In this document: piece by piece, positions 53,164 to 62,521 of the stretch
How the letters are laid out: each line of letters begins with the position of its first letter
Numbering within the stretch: position 1 is the first letter of the stretch
Assembly (NCBI RefSeq): GCF_002142215.1
Contig: NZ_NAST01000009.1
Coordinates: 32,677-96,676 of the forward strand
Source: Gilliamella sp. N-G2
GTDB lineage: Bacteria > Pseudomonadota > Gammaproteobacteria > Enterobacterales > Orbaceae
Direction: 5' to 3'
DNA: 64,000 bases
Position numbers and translations under genes: made by a program
The notes under the pieces: generated by a model
Database searches by the model: none
Seen by the model: only the letters and a program-made list of their open reading frames with translations
Told to the model about the DNA's origin: nothing

Positions 53164-54375
53164 ATGAAAATTAAAAATACATCACTAGCTGTTTTATTAG
53201 GTATAGTTTCGTATTCTGCTAGTGCAAAAAATTATGTTATTACTGATGTAGATAATGGAATCCAAAAAGGGTTATGGTCACTTAGTAGTCAAGAAATAAA
53301 CGCTGATGTGCCCAATTTTACTATTAATAACATTATTCTTAAAGGTGGTAAACAAGATGGTTCAGAATTACTTTCAATTAACAGTGAAAATGGATTAACT
53401 ATTAAATTAAGCCCAACACGTGGCTTAGGTATTATTTCTGTTGAAGGTGATGGTATTCGTTTAGGTTGGGACTCTCCAGTCAACGAAATTGTCAATCCAA
53501 AATATATCAATTTAGAAAGCCGAGGTGGAGTTGGTTGGTTAGACGGTTTTAATGAAATGATGGTTCGTTGTGGTTTTGAATGGACAGGACACGCAGTTCA
53601 AGCGGATGGCATGATGTATACACTTCACGGTCGTGCACAAAATACCCCAGTTTCAAAACTGCTTATAGATATCGAGGATCAAGCTCCATACACCATAACC
53701 ATTAAAGGTCTTATTAAAGAAAATGCCTTTAAAAAAACTAATTTAGAAACATGGGTTACACTTAGTTACATTCCAGGTAGTAAAGAATTCACAATTCATG
53801 ATACTGTGACAAATCAAGGTGATTATCCTCGAGATTATCAAATCATTTATCATAGCAATTTTGGTACGCCGATTCTTGAAGAAGGAGCAAAATTTATTGC
53901 ACCAGTTAAAGAAGTTTCACCGTTTAATGACTATGCAGCAACAGGTTTAAAAAATTGGCAAACTTATTTGGGGCCAACCAAAGACTTTGATGAAATGGTA
54001 TTTAACATTTTTCCTTATTCTGATGCAAACAAACAAACTCAAGTAATGTTAGCTAATAAAACTGGTGATAAAGGAGTAGGTGTTGAGTTTAATACCGAAG
54101 AGTTACCAGTGCTTACTTTATGGAAAAATACAGATACGCTCAAACAAGGTTATGTAACAGGTATTGAGCCCGGTACAAGTTTTGCTTATCCAGTAACAAT
54201 CGAACGTGAACAAAAACGTGTTCGTCAATTGGAACCAGGGAAAAGTGCCGAATTTAGGTTAAAATATAGTTTGTTATCTGATAAAGAAGCGGTGAAAACT
54301 TACGAGGACAAAATAAAGGCTATCCAAGGAAGCCAAGAAACGAAGGTAATTGAACAACCAATGGCTAAAGAATAA
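53164..54375 (+). CDS. Exported DUF4432 aldose-epimerase-like protein
   Basis: A 403-residue protein with a Sec signal peptide (MKIKNTSLAVLLGIVSYSASA, cut near residue 21). The mature part resembles the DUF4432 / galactose-mutarotase-like fold: SPTRGLGIISVEGDGIRLGWDSP, GGVGWLDGFNEMMVRCG, LHGRAQNTPVSK and YHSNFGTP with possible catalytic His/Glu. It would act on sugars in the periplasm. ATG 53164 follows AAGGAA; upstream in-frame codons are rejected. Confidence 0.82.
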   Translation: MKIKNTSLAVLLGIVSYSASAKNYVITDVDNGIQKGLWSLSSQEINADVPNFTINNIILKGGKQDGSELLSINSENGLTIKLSPTRGLGIISVEGDGIRLGWDSPVNEIVNPKYINLESRGGVGWLDGFNEMMVRCGFEWTGHAVQADGMMYTLHGRAQNTPVSKLLIDIEDQAPYTITIKGLIKENAFKKTNLETWVTLSYIPGSKEFTIHDTVTNQGDYPRDYQIIYHSNFGTPILEEGAKFIAPVKEVSPFNDYAATGLKNWQTYLGPTKDFDEMVFNIFPYSDANKQTQVMLANKTGDKGVGVEFNTEELPVLTLWKNTDTLKQGYVTGIEPGTSFAYPVTIEREQKRVRQLEPGKSAEFRLKYSLLSDKEAVKTYEDKIKAIQGSQETKVIEQPMAKE

Positions 54376-54389
54376 GTTATATCAAATAT

Positions 54390-54424
54390 CACCGTTGGCG
54401 ACATAGTTGACGGTGTTCTTTTTC
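54390..54424 (+). terminator. Terminator after the DUF4432 gene
   Basis: Stem CACCGT / ACGGTG with a 14-base loop and a TTCTTTTTCTC tail. Confidence 0.7.
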
Positions 54425-54534
54425 TCCTCGATTAAACTAGTTTTACATAGAAAATATATTATTATCTTTAAATTGCTAATTTAAGCTAAAATACATTCTA
54501 AATTTAGAATTTCTATTTAAAAACAGGAATTAAT

Positions 54535-55122
54535 ATGAGAAGGATGATAATTGGCATAAGTGGTGCTACAGGCTTTGCTTATGGTATCAAAGCTTTAGAA
54601 CTATTAAAACCAATGGATATTCAGACACATCTAGTGATCTCAAAAGCGGCAAAAATTACTGGTCATTATGAACATTCGAAATCACAATTAACTCAATTGC
54701 AAGCGTTAGCTGATGTTGTATATCCGATCGATAATATTGGCGCTGCAATAGCAAGTGGTTCATTTAAAACAATGGGAATGTTAGTTGCACCATGTTCAAT
54801 GCGAACACTTTCAGCTATAGCGAATAGTTTGTCAGATAATTTACTTACTCGAGCAGCAGATGTGGTATTGAAAGAGCGTCGTCGATTGGTTTTAATGACG
54901 CGAGAAGCGCCATTACATTTAGGTCATATTAAAAACATGGAGGCTGTGACTTTAATGGGAGGAATTATTTTTCCGCCAGTTCCTGCGTTATATCAACAGA
55001 TTGAAAGTGTTGATGATCTTATTACCCATAGTGTTGCTAGAGCACTTGATCTGTTTGATATTGATGTACCTTGTTTACCTCGCTGGGGTGAAGATATGCA
55101 TCTTAATCAAAAGCCTGAATAA
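54535..55122 (+). CDS. ubiX: Flavin prenyltransferase UbiX
   Basis: Makes the prenyl-FMN cofactor for UbiD-type decarboxylases. 195 residues with [14 protein letters not shown] (FMN loop), [23 protein letters not shown], and [20 protein letters not shown]. It may serve the ubiquinone pathway; ubiD is outside the window. yhbP follows after 11 bases. Confidence 0.94.
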   Translation: MRRMIIGISGATGFAYGIKALELLKPMDIQTHLVISKAAKITGHYEHSKSQLTQLQALADVVYPIDNIGAAIASGSFKTMGMLVAPCSMRTLSAIANSLSDNLLTRAADVVLKERRRLVLMTREAPLHLGHIKNMEAVTLMGGIIFPPVPALYQQIESVDDLITHSVARALDLFDIDVPCLPRWGEDMHLNQKPE

Positions 55123-55133
55123 TCAGTAATATC

Positions 55134-55583
55134 ATGAAGACAACCGAGTCTAAAATAGCGCAATTTATCCAGAAACAACATGTACTAAATTTATGTGTGA
55201 TATTAGCTAATAGCCAGCCATGGGCATGTAATGTATTCTATGTATTTGATAAAGATAACTGGTGTTTATATTTCTTATCGGAATTGAAAACTAAGCATGC
55301 ACAAGCAATGCTACAGAATCCAAATGTTGCTGGTACTATAAGTATTAATCCAAAATCGATAACTAAAATTCAAGGTATTCAATTTAGCGCTATAGCTGAA
55401 CAACTCATTGATTATGAAGCTAGCAATGCTTATAAACTTTATTATTCCGCCTTTCCTTTTGCAAGAGTTATGAAAGCACCGATTTGGTCACTACGATTGC
55501 AAGAAATTAAGATGACAAATAATCTAATTGGTTTTGCGCACAAAAGCTATTGGCAACGAGACGAAGATCTTATAAATAATTAA
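55134..55583 (+). CDS. yhbP: YhbP (UPF0306) protein
   Basis: 149 residues of the FMN-binding split-barrel type: QHVLNLCVILANSQPWACNVFYVFD, KTKHAQ, VAGTI and IKMTNNLIGFAHKSYWQRDE. Function is not known; resemblance to E. coli YhbP is clear. It lies 11 bases downstream of ubiX and is probably co-transcribed. Confidence 0.9.
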   Translation: MKTTESKIAQFIQKQHVLNLCVILANSQPWACNVFYVFDKDNWCLYFLSELKTKHAQAMLQNPNVAGTISINPKSITKIQGIQFSAIAEQLIDYEASNAYKLYYSAFPFARVMKAPIWSLRLQEIKMTNNLIGFAHKSYWQRDEDLINN

Positions 55584-55670
55584 TTTGATAAATGGTATGT
55601 TAGGTTTTAGCATAATCATTATCTAATTACAAACTAAAACCCACTGATAACTTAAATCAAAAATGAGTTA

Positions 55671-56075
55671 TCACAACTTGGATGGTATATTTTCCTCATA
55701 TTCAGTATCGCCATCACAAATAGTATCCCAATTGGCTTTTGAACCAGTATAAATGTGTATACGCTTTTCAGCATTAATTGGCTCATTAATCAATCCTATA
55801 CGTAATCGGTAAGTACTATTATCATTATCACGACTAGAAAATAGATGTGAACCACAATTACCACAAAAATGACGGTTGACACCTAAGTTAGAAAAAACTT
55901 TTATATTTTCTACCCCTTTGATGAAAGTTAAATCTTCCTTGTTAATGAGTGTGGCAGAATTAAAGGCTGAACCAGTTTGTTTGCGACAACGTGAACAGTG
56001 ACAAAAAACAATCGCTTTGATATCACTATTTAGTTGATAGACAATTTCACCACATAAGCAGTTACCTGTCATCAT
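55671..56075 (-). CDS. GFA/CENP-V-family zinc protein
   Basis: 134 residues with the zinc-binding Cys set of the GFA family: GNCLCGE, CHCSRCRKQTG and FCGNCGSHLF. Members are annotated as glutathione-dependent formaldehyde-activating or related carbon-sulfur lyases, but true substrates are mostly unknown. Convergent with yhbP. Confidence 0.9.
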   Translation of the reverse strand: MMTGNCLCGEIVYQLNSDIKAIVFCHCSRCRKQTGSAFNSATLINKEDLTFIKGVENIKVFSNLGVNRHFCGNCGSHLFSSRDNDNSTYRLRIGLINEPINAEKRIHIYTGSKANWDTICDGDTEYEENIPSKL

Positions 56076-56211
56076 GATTAATTTCCTTATATTATTTATA
56101 GCCGTATTATTACCGCATTTTACATGTAAATTTAAAATAAGCTATAGATAGCTAAATGATGAGGATAATTCAACAAAAGCACAAAAAATTTGAGGAACAG
56201 GGTTTTTAAGA

Positions 56212-56240
56212 CAAAAAAATGGCACTAATAATTAGTGCCA
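56212..56240 (-). terminator. Terminator of pdxST
   Basis: Stem GGCACTAAT / ATTAGTGCC followed on the minus strand by ATTTTTTTG, 63 bases past the pdxT stop. Confidence 0.88.
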
Positions 56241-56302
56241 ATAATCAAATATTACTAAAATTTGCTATTTTTATAGTTTAAAAATGGACTACATTTTAAT
56301 CG

Positions 56303-56896
56303 TTAACATCTTTCAACAAAATAGCGCATTATACCGTTATCGGTAGTTAGTTCTGGGTGGAATGAACATACCAAAATATTATCTTGTTCCGCCATTACAC
56401 AATGATTATCAACAAAAGCGAGTGGTTTTACTTGTTTACCTGCTGTGGCAATATAGGGGGCACGAATAAATACCGCTGGAATTTGCTGACCGATAGGTGC
56501 AATATCTAACACTGTTTCGAAGCTATTTATTTGCCGTCCAAAGCCATTTCGTTCGACAATAATATCTATTAGTCCCAGTTGTTCAACCTCATTATGGCTG
56601 GTTTCAGTTCCGCAAAGAACTAACCCAGCACAGGTGCCAAAAATACCTTTACCTTGTTTAGCAAATGCTTGGATTGGCTCAAATAAATCATTTTGTCTAA
56701 TTAAACGACTGATTGCTGTTGATTCACCACCGGGAATAATTAAACCATCAAGTTGACACAATTGTTCAGGTTTTTTAACTGCAATAGGACGCACCAATTC
56801 AATGCTAGCAAGCATGTTTAAATGTTCAGTGACGGCACCTTGTAAGTTAAGCACCCCAATGATTTTGTTAGCTTTTAAGTTGGTAGTTTTTGTCAT
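56303..56896 (-). CDS. pdxT: Pyridoxal 5'-phosphate synthase glutaminase subunit
   Basis: Glutaminase that feeds ammonia to PdxS. 197 residues with IGVLNLQGAVTEHLNML, IIPGGESTAI, the nucleophile Cys in GTCAGLVL and the His/Glu pair in CSFHPELT. Its ATG overlaps the pdxS stop (TAATG). Confidence 0.97.
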   Translation of the reverse strand: MTKTTNLKANKIIGVLNLQGAVTEHLNMLASIELVRPIAVKKPEQLCQLDGLIIPGGESTAISRLIRQNDLFEPIQAFAKQGKGIFGTCAGLVLCGTETSHNEVEQLGLIDIIVERNGFGRQINSFETVLDIAPIGQQIPAVFIRAPYIATAGKQVKPLAFVDNHCVMAEQDNILVCSFHPELTTDNGIMRYFVERC

Positions 56897-57783
56897 TACC
56901 AGCCTCGATCTTGCATTCTTTCTGATTCGGTTAATTTACTGATTTCAATCCCTTTCATGGCTTCACCCAATCCTTTGGATAATTCAGCTAATCTTGGATA
57001 ATCATCAAAATAAGTAGTCGCTTGAACAATCGCTTTAGCAAATTTTTCTGGATTTTGTGATTTAAAAATACCAGAACCAACAAATACACCATCAGCACCA
57101 AGTTGCATCATTAATGCTGCATCAGCAGGCGTGGCTACACCACCAGCAGCAAAATTAACCACAGGTAATTTTCCAAGTTGTTTAATTTGTAATACTAACT
57201 CATATGGTGCGCCAATTTCTTTAGCCAATGTCATAAGTTCATCTTTTGATTTGCCAACGACTAAACGAATTTGTTCATTGACACGACGCATGTGTCTAAC
57301 TGCTTCAACAATATTGCCTGTTCCGGGTTCGCCTTTGGTGCGTAACATAGAGGCACCTTCACCAATTCGGCGTAATGCTTCACCCAAATCTCGACAGCCA
57401 CAGACAAAAGGTACAGTGAATTCATCTTTCAATAAGTGATATTGTTCATCAGCAGGCGTCAGCACTTCGCTTTCATCAATATAATCCACACCCATTGATT
57501 CTAAAATGCGTGCTTCAACAATATGGCCAATTCTTGCTTTCGCCATAACAGGAATTGTTACAGCTTTCATTACTTCTTCAACTATGGTTGGATCTGCCAT
57601 TCTTGCAACACCACCGGCAGCACGAATATCGGAAGGAACACGTTCTAAAGCCATAACTGCTACGGCACCAGCTTGTTCAGCAATTTTGGCTTGTTCAGCA
57701 TTGACGACATCCATTATCACGCCACCTTTTTGCATTTGTGCCATTCCACGTTTTACTGTTTGTGTACCGGTATGTTGTTTCAT
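56896..57783 (-). CDS. pdxS: Pyridoxal 5'-phosphate synthase subunit PdxS
   Basis: Lyase that makes PLP directly from ribose-5-P, glyceraldehyde-3-P and ammonia. 295 residues with [19 protein letters not shown], the substrate Lys in VMAKARIGH and the second Lys in [11 protein letters not shown]. This is the DXP-independent vitamin B6 route, less common than pdxA/pdxJ in gammaproteobacteria. AAGGAG lies before the ATG. Confidence 0.98.
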   Translation of the reverse strand: MKQHTGTQTVKRGMAQMQKGGVIMDVVNAEQAKIAEQAGAVAVMALERVPSDIRAAGGVARMADPTIVEEVMKAVTIPVMAKARIGHIVEARILESMGVDYIDESEVLTPADEQYHLLKDEFTVPFVCGCRDLGEALRRIGEGASMLRTKGEPGTGNIVEAVRHMRRVNEQIRLVVGKSKDELMTLAKEIGAPYELVLQIKQLGKLPVVNFAAGGVATPADAALMMQLGADGVFVGSGIFKSQNPEKFAKAIVQATTYFDDYPRLAELSKGLGEAMKGIEISKLTESERMQDRGW

Positions 57784-57822
57784 TGCTACTCCTTGTTAAT
57801 TAAAGTTAGTTGTCTAATGTCA

Positions 57823-57875
57823 GGACTATTATTCAAAATTAAAGCACTGCAAAAAACAGCCAATTGGACTATAAT
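57823..57875. promoter_or_regulatory. Two GGACTAT direct repeats, candidate PdxR operator
   Basis: GGACTATTAT at 57823-57832 and GGACTATAAT at 57866-57875, the starts 43 bases apart (about four helical turns), lie in the pdxS/pdxR divergent gap. They resemble the AAAGTGGWCTA motif described for PdxR-type MocR regulators. The right copy contains a TATAAT that could be the pdxR -10 box. Confidence 0.55.
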
Positions 57876-57933
57876 TAACCCATCCAATTTTGCATTTAAG
57901 GTAATAAGTTCTAAAAAACTTAGTAAATAAAAG

Positions 57934-59334
57934 ATGTGGAATAAGCAAAAATTAAGCCCTTTTAATGGCGCATTATTTAAAAAAGTCACGCAATTGATTG
58001 AGAACTATATCGAACAAGGTGTGTTAATAGCCGGTGAACGATTACCATCTGAGCGTAATTTAGCCAAGGATCTACAAGTTAACCGTTCAACTATTGTGCA
58101 TGCGTTAGATATCTTAACTGAACGGGGGATATTAGTGCGAAAGCAGGGTAGTGGGACTTTTGTTAATGAACAAAAATGGGGGATGCAAGCTTATTCGACC
58201 ATTAATTGGCGATTGCCAGCCAATTTTTATCATCATCGTCAAAATGTATACCAACAAAAAGTGACACAGGTTCGGCAACAAATGGATCATATTTGTGATT
58301 TAGCTAATGGTGATTTGCCTACTAATATGATCCCCAAATTAATATTACCTAATATTACTTCCCATGAAATGGTAGCTTACGAAAAGAAGAGCGACATGTT
58401 GCAATTAGGGCTTCCTTCGCTTAAGCAGCAAATTGCGCATTATATGAAGAAACAATTTGCTATGGTGGTTGATACCGAACAAATTCTTATTACCTCAGGC
58501 ACTCAACAATCTCTTTTTTTGATTACCCAAGGATTATTAAAACCTGGCGATGCGATAGGTATTGAATCACCATCATATTTTTATTCATTACCATTATTTC
58601 AAGCTGCAGGATTGCGTTTATACGGTATTGAATGTGATGAAGAGGGTATTACTTTAGAGAGTTTACAAAAAGTTACCTTAGAGCGACAAATAAAATGGTT
58701 ATTTCTAAATCCTATCTTTCAAAATCCAATTGGTTGTGTGATGAGTAATCAGCGCAAGAAGCAGGTACTGGCATTTTGTCGAAAACAATGTATTGGTATT
58801 GTTGAAGATGATGCCTATAGTGGATTAGCTTTTGATGAAAAGACCAATATTTTACCGATTAAAAAATTTGATGTAAGTAATCAAGTGGTCTATTTAGGAT
58901 CTTTATCCAAATATATCGGCCGTAATATACGTATTGGTTGGATGATAGCACCAAGTGAAATTATCGAAAAATTAGCCAATATCCGGCATCATATTGACTC
59001 TGGCTTAAGTATTTTACCGCAACTATTAGCTGAGGAATATTTAAGTCACCATTATCAAACACATCAAAAATGGCTCCGCCAACAATTGCAGAATAAAGCT
59101 AATCAATTGATGGATTGGCTTGATGATTATTTTAATGGTGATGTTATTTACCGAGTCCCAACCGGAGGTTTTCATTTATATGCTCATTTACCAGTTAATA
59201 ATGCTGCACAAGAACTGACAATATTAAATCAATTGTTGTCAAAACATATTATTGTTTCGCAAGGTTCTGACTTTGGCGATAATGTGGGTTCTATCCGATT
59301 AAGTTATGGACATTTTGAAAAAAATTTGCTTTGA
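57934..59334 (+). CDS. pdxR: MocR-family regulator of PLP synthesis
   Basis: A 466-residue fusion of a GntR winged helix (about 12-78, LPSERNLAKDLQVNRSTIVHAL) and an aminotransferase fold (about 115-460) with the PLP Lys326 in LGSLSKYIGRNIRIGW. MocR/PdxR proteins sense PLP and control pdxST; divergent placement with shared operator-like repeats supports this role. Confidence 0.92.
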   Translation: MWNKQKLSPFNGALFKKVTQLIENYIEQGVLIAGERLPSERNLAKDLQVNRSTIVHALDILTERGILVRKQGSGTFVNEQKWGMQAYSTINWRLPANFYHHRQNVYQQKVTQVRQQMDHICDLANGDLPTNMIPKLILPNITSHEMVAYEKKSDMLQLGLPSLKQQIAHYMKKQFAMVVDTEQILITSGTQQSLFLITQGLLKPGDAIGIESPSYFYSLPLFQAAGLRLYGIECDEEGITLESLQKVTLERQIKWLFLNPIFQNPIGCVMSNQRKKQVLAFCRKQCIGIVEDDAYSGLAFDEKTNILPIKKFDVSNQVVYLGSLSKYIGRNIRIGWMIAPSEIIEKLANIRHHIDSGLSILPQLLAEEYLSHHYQTHQKWLRQQLQNKANQLMDWLDDYFNGDVIYRVPTGGFHLYAHLPVNNAAQELTILNQLLSKHIIVSQGSDFGDNVGSIRLSYGHFEKNLL

Positions 59335-59369
59335 TCACACATTCTAAAATTTGTATTGACTTATTGATT

Positions 59370-60590
59370 ATGGAAAGATCTAAAACCGCATTATTATCTA
59401 CCAATAAATTATTGCTTATTGCTGGCACTGGCTGGCTTTTTGATGCAATGGATGTTGGATTATTATCTTTTATTTTAGCTGCTTTAAAGCAAGATTGGGG
59501 ATTAACACCGTCACAACTTGGTTGGATTGGTAGTGTTAATTCAATTGGTATGGCCGTTGGTGCCTTTTTATTTGGTATTTATGCCGATAAAAAAGGGCGC
59601 AAATCAGCTTTTCTATTCACTTTATTAATGTTTAGTATTGCCAGTGGCTTAAGTGCTTTTGCTTGGGGATTAGGTAGTTTATTAGTTTTACGATTCTTTA
59701 TTGGTATGGGGCTAGGCGGTGAATTACCCGTTGCATCGACGCTAGTTAGTGAAAGTGTTGAGCCTGAAGTACGTGGGCGCATTGTGGTATTACTTGAAAG
59801 TTTTTGGGCAGTAGGTTGGATTTTAGCTGCGCTAATTGCTTATTTTCTAATTCCTCTGCCTGCAGTTGGTTGGCGTGGTGCAATGATATTATGTGCAATA
59901 CCGGCTTTTTATGCGCTTTACTTACGCTTTAATTTACCTGATTCACAATCATATCAACATCAAAATAGCTATGCTCAAAAAGAGCCAGTTATCAAAAAAA
60001 TACAATCACTATTATCAAACTCATTCCGACGTCAAACAATAATGTTATGGATAGTGTGGTTTTGTGTAGTATTTTCATACTATGGCATGTTCTTATGGTT
60101 ACCAAGCGTAATGATGCTTAAAGGCTTTGATATGGTAAAAAGCTTTGGTTATATTCTCATGATGACCTTAGCCCAATTACCTGGCTATTTCACAGTTGCG
60201 TGGTTGATTGAACGAGTCGGGCGTAAATGGGTATTAATAGCATATTTATTGGGTACTTTAATCAGTGCTTATTTATTTGGTATTGCTGACTCAATTAACC
60301 AATTGCTTATCAGTGGAGCGTTATTATCCTTTTTCAATTTAGGGGCATGGGGAGCAATGTATGCTTATACTCCAGAACAATATAGCACAAATATTCGTGC
60401 TACCGGTGCTGGCATGGCAGCCTCTATTGGTCGAATTGGTGGCATACTAGGTCCATTAATGGTTGGATTCCTAATGGCTAACCAAGTTGGTGTAAGCATG
60501 ATATTTGCTCTATTTAGTTTATCAATTCTGGTTGCTATCTTAGCAATATTATTGCTGGGCAAAGAGACCAAACAGACTCGTCTTTGCTAA
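59370..60590 (+). CDS. MFS transporter next to the B6 genes
   Basis: A 406-residue, 12-span major-facilitator protein from ATG 59370 (a TTG at 59331 would overlap pdxR). The motifs GWLFDAMDVGLLSFI, GRKSAFLFTLLMFSIASGLSAFA and GMGLGGELPVASTLVSESV closely follow the niacin/aromatic-acid type (NaiP/YceI-like) transporters. Adjacency to pdxR makes a vitamin B6 or related pyridine substrate plausible, but that is inference. Confidence 0.85.
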   Translation: MERSKTALLSTNKLLLIAGTGWLFDAMDVGLLSFILAALKQDWGLTPSQLGWIGSVNSIGMAVGAFLFGIYADKKGRKSAFLFTLLMFSIASGLSAFAWGLGSLLVLRFFIGMGLGGELPVASTLVSESVEPEVRGRIVVLLESFWAVGWILAALIAYFLIPLPAVGWRGAMILCAIPAFYALYLRFNLPDSQSYQHQNSYAQKEPVIKKIQSLLSNSFRRQTIMLWIVWFCVVFSYYGMFLWLPSVMMLKGFDMVKSFGYILMMTLAQLPGYFTVAWLIERVGRKWVLIAYLLGTLISAYLFGIADSINQLLISGALLSFFNLGAWGAMYAYTPEQYSTNIRATGAGMAASIGRIGGILGPLMVGFLMANQVGVSMIFALFSLSILVAILAILLLGKETKQTRLC

Positions 60591-60597
60591 CGCATTA

Positions 60598-60633
60598 AAA
60601 CCTTTTTCAATTAAATTGAATATTGAAAAAGGT
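60598..60633. terminator. Terminator between the MFS gene and the IclR gene
   Basis: Stem AAACCTTTTTCAAT / ATTGAAAAAGGTTT with an eight-base centre; it lies between the two convergent genes. Confidence 0.75.
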
Positions 60634-60644
60634 TTATATCTTAA

Positions 60645-61397
60645 CTAACCAATTATTTTCCTAGTTAACATACTGGCAGCGGTCACTAAATACTCTGTAA
60701 ATTCAGCAATTCGTTCTTGCGGCATTTGAAATCTTATTCCTGAGGTACTTATGGCGGCGATAACATTACCATGTTTATCAAAAATCGGTGCAGCTAAGCA
60801 AGTTACTTCATCATAATCTTCGCCATCGTCAAACGCCCAACCTTGTTTTCTTACGACTTGTAATGCCTTTTTATAATCAGTTTTGGTTGCAATGGTATTT
60901 TTGGTTTTACTCGGTAATTGTTCATTAGGAAACAGCTCATCAATATATTGCTCCGGTAACCAAGCTAACAAAACCTTACCCAATGCTGAACTATGTAAAG
61001 ATAATCGGCGACCTAACCAACTTTTAATCTGTATTGCATTATCGCTTTCAATTTTAGCTAAGTAGATTGCCGCATCGCCATCCAAAATACCTAAATGACA
61101 AGCTAGCTGAGTTTTATCTCGTAAAAACGAAAGTGGTTCTAGAGCTAAATCTTTAATATTAAATTGCTCAATCGCTTTGTTACCAAACTCATACAGATTA
61201 AGCCCTAAAAAGTATTTATTTCCTTTTTGCCGTAACAAACCATTAGTCACCATACTTTTTAAGATTAATGACGAAGAACTTTGTGGTAATGAAAGACCTT
61301 GATAAATTTGTGTATAAGTCATCCCACCATTTTGAGCAATAAAACTTAAAATTAGAGCAGCTTTATCGATGGCTGGAGTTTGAGATATTTTATTCAT
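60645..61397 (-). CDS. IclR-family transcriptional regulator (KdgR-like)
   Basis: 250 residues: an N-terminal winged helix (TYTQIYQGLSLPQSSSSLILKSM, about 26-48) and a C-terminal effector domain with GRRLSLHSSALGKVLLAWL and DYDEVTCLAAPIFDKHGNVIAAIS. The divergent aldolase gene and a kdgT remnant suggest control of a 2-keto-3-deoxy-sugar-acid pathway. Mirrored operator-like sites lie next to both starts. Confidence 0.88.
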   Translation of the reverse strand: MNKISQTPAIDKAALILSFIAQNGGMTYTQIYQGLSLPQSSSSLILKSMVTNGLLRQKGNKYFLGLNLYEFGNKAIEQFNIKDLALEPLSFLRDKTQLACHLGILDGDAAIYLAKIESDNAIQIKSWLGRRLSLHSSALGKVLLAWLPEQYIDELFPNEQLPSKTKNTIATKTDYKKALQVVRKQGWAFDDGEDYDEVTCLAAPIFDKHGNVIAAISTSGIRFQMPQERIAEFTEYLVTAASMLTRKIIG

Positions 61398-61404
61398 ACT
61401 TATT

Positions 61405-61420
61405 ACACCAATATATTGAA
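61405..61420. promoter_or_regulatory. Operator-like repeat, IclR side
   Basis: ACACCAATATATTGAA, the exact reverse complement of 61578-61593, eight bases upstream of the IclR gene start. It contains the palindromic core CAATATATTG. Confidence 0.6.
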
Positions 61421-61484
61421 GTTAATTTTGTCTAAATATATATATATTATCTTTTGCAAAACTTTTTATTCATTTTATGAATAA

Positions 61485-61506
61485 TTTTGTGATCCAGATC
61501 AAATAA
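61485..61506. promoter_or_regulatory. Candidate CRP-binding site
   Basis: TGTGA-TCCAGA-TCAAA at 61488-61503 matches the CRP consensus at 8 of 10 core positions with the favoured AGATC centre. It sits midway in the divergent gap between the IclR and aldolase genes. Confidence 0.6.
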
Positions 61507-61577
61507 GTAAAAAAATAAAATTGAGTAATTATTATATTGATTAATTATTGACCTTTATATAATTGATTAAATTTTAT

Positions 61578-61593
61578 TTCAATATATTGGTGT
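61578..61593. promoter_or_regulatory. Operator-like repeat, aldolase side
   Basis: TTCAATATATTGGTGT, exact inverted copy of 61405-61420, 18 bases upstream of the aldolase ATG. Its place next to the ribosome-binding site suits a repressor. Confidence 0.6.
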
Positions 61594-61611
61594 TAAAATA
61601 AGGATAACATT

Positions 61612-62502
61612 ATGAATAAAACCCCTAAGATATCAGGAACAATTTGTCCTGCTATCACGCCATTTAATACCAAAAATAAAGTTGACTTTGTCGCTATGGA
61701 AAAGCATTACCAAATGTTAACCGATGCAAAAATCAACGGTATTTTGGTGATGGGTACAATTGGTGAGTTTGCAACATTAAGCATCAACGAACGATTAGCT
61801 ATTATCAAACAAGCTCATCAATTTACTAACTTGCCGCTAATTGTCAATGTTTCTACCACAGTTGTTAATGATATGGTTCGTTTAGCGGACGCTGCGTATG
61901 AAGCGGGATATCTGGCGGTAATGGTATTACCACACTACTATTTAGCTCAGACAGCTAATCAATTGTATGAATATTATAAATATCTGGATTCGTTATTTCT
62001 TGGAGATTGGTTTATTTATAATTTTCCTGCTCGTACTGGCTGTGATGTTGATGCAAAACTTGTTTCAAAACTGATGGTGAATTGTCCAAGGTTTATTGGT
62101 ATTAAAGATACGATTGATTGTGCCTCACACACTCGTTCAATTGTGCTTGCTTCTCAAACAATTCGTAAAGATTTTTCGGTATTTGCAGGTTTTGATGAAT
62201 ATTTTATCCCAAACTTACTTAATGGGGGGGCAGGTGTTTTATCTGGTTTAAACAACGTTGTGCCAGAACTTTTCGCAAGTGTAATGAAAGCATTTAAAGA
62301 AAATGATTTCGAACAGATCCAACTATTACAAAAAGAGATCAGTCAATTATCAAATATCTATAATATTGGTGAAGACTTTGTTACCACAATAAAAGTAGCT
62401 GTCGCTGAAAAACACGGTTATTTAGAAGCTAAATCAAGAAATTTTGGTGGTGAACTAAATGCTGAACAGATAAAAAATGTAAAACAATTATTCAAAATAT
62501 GA
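61612..62502 (+). CDS. DapA-superfamily aldolase, probably for 2-keto-3-deoxy sugar acids
   Basis: A 296-residue class I aldolase barrel with the Schiff-base Lys165 (FIGIKDT), Tyr136 (IYNFPART) and the GTIGEFATL substrate loop. The loop differs from the GTTGES of true dihydrodipicolinate synthase and fits the sugar-acid group (YagE/YjhH-like). The next gene is a kdgT remnant and the divergent gene an IclR regulator. AAGGATAAC precedes the ATG. The exact substrate is not known. Confidence 0.87.
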   Translation: MNKTPKISGTICPAITPFNTKNKVDFVAMEKHYQMLTDAKINGILVMGTIGEFATLSINERLAIIKQAHQFTNLPLIVNVSTTVVNDMVRLADAAYEAGYLAVMVLPHYYLAQTANQLYEYYKYLDSLFLGDWFIYNFPARTGCDVDAKLVSKLMVNCPRFIGIKDTIDCASHTRSIVLASQTIRKDFSVFAGFDEYFIPNLLNGGAGVLSGLNNVVPELFASVMKAFKENDFEQIQLLQKEISQLSNIYNIGEDFVTTIKVAVAEKHGYLEAKSRNFGGELNAEQIKNVKQLFKI

Positions 62503-62521
62503 AAAAACAAAAGAGGGTTGT

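Noticed and set aside
61612..62502. dapA (4-hydroxy-tetrahydrodipicolinate synthase)
   Set aside because: The GTTGES loop of DapA is replaced by GTIGEF, and context is an IclR regulator with a KDG permease remnant.
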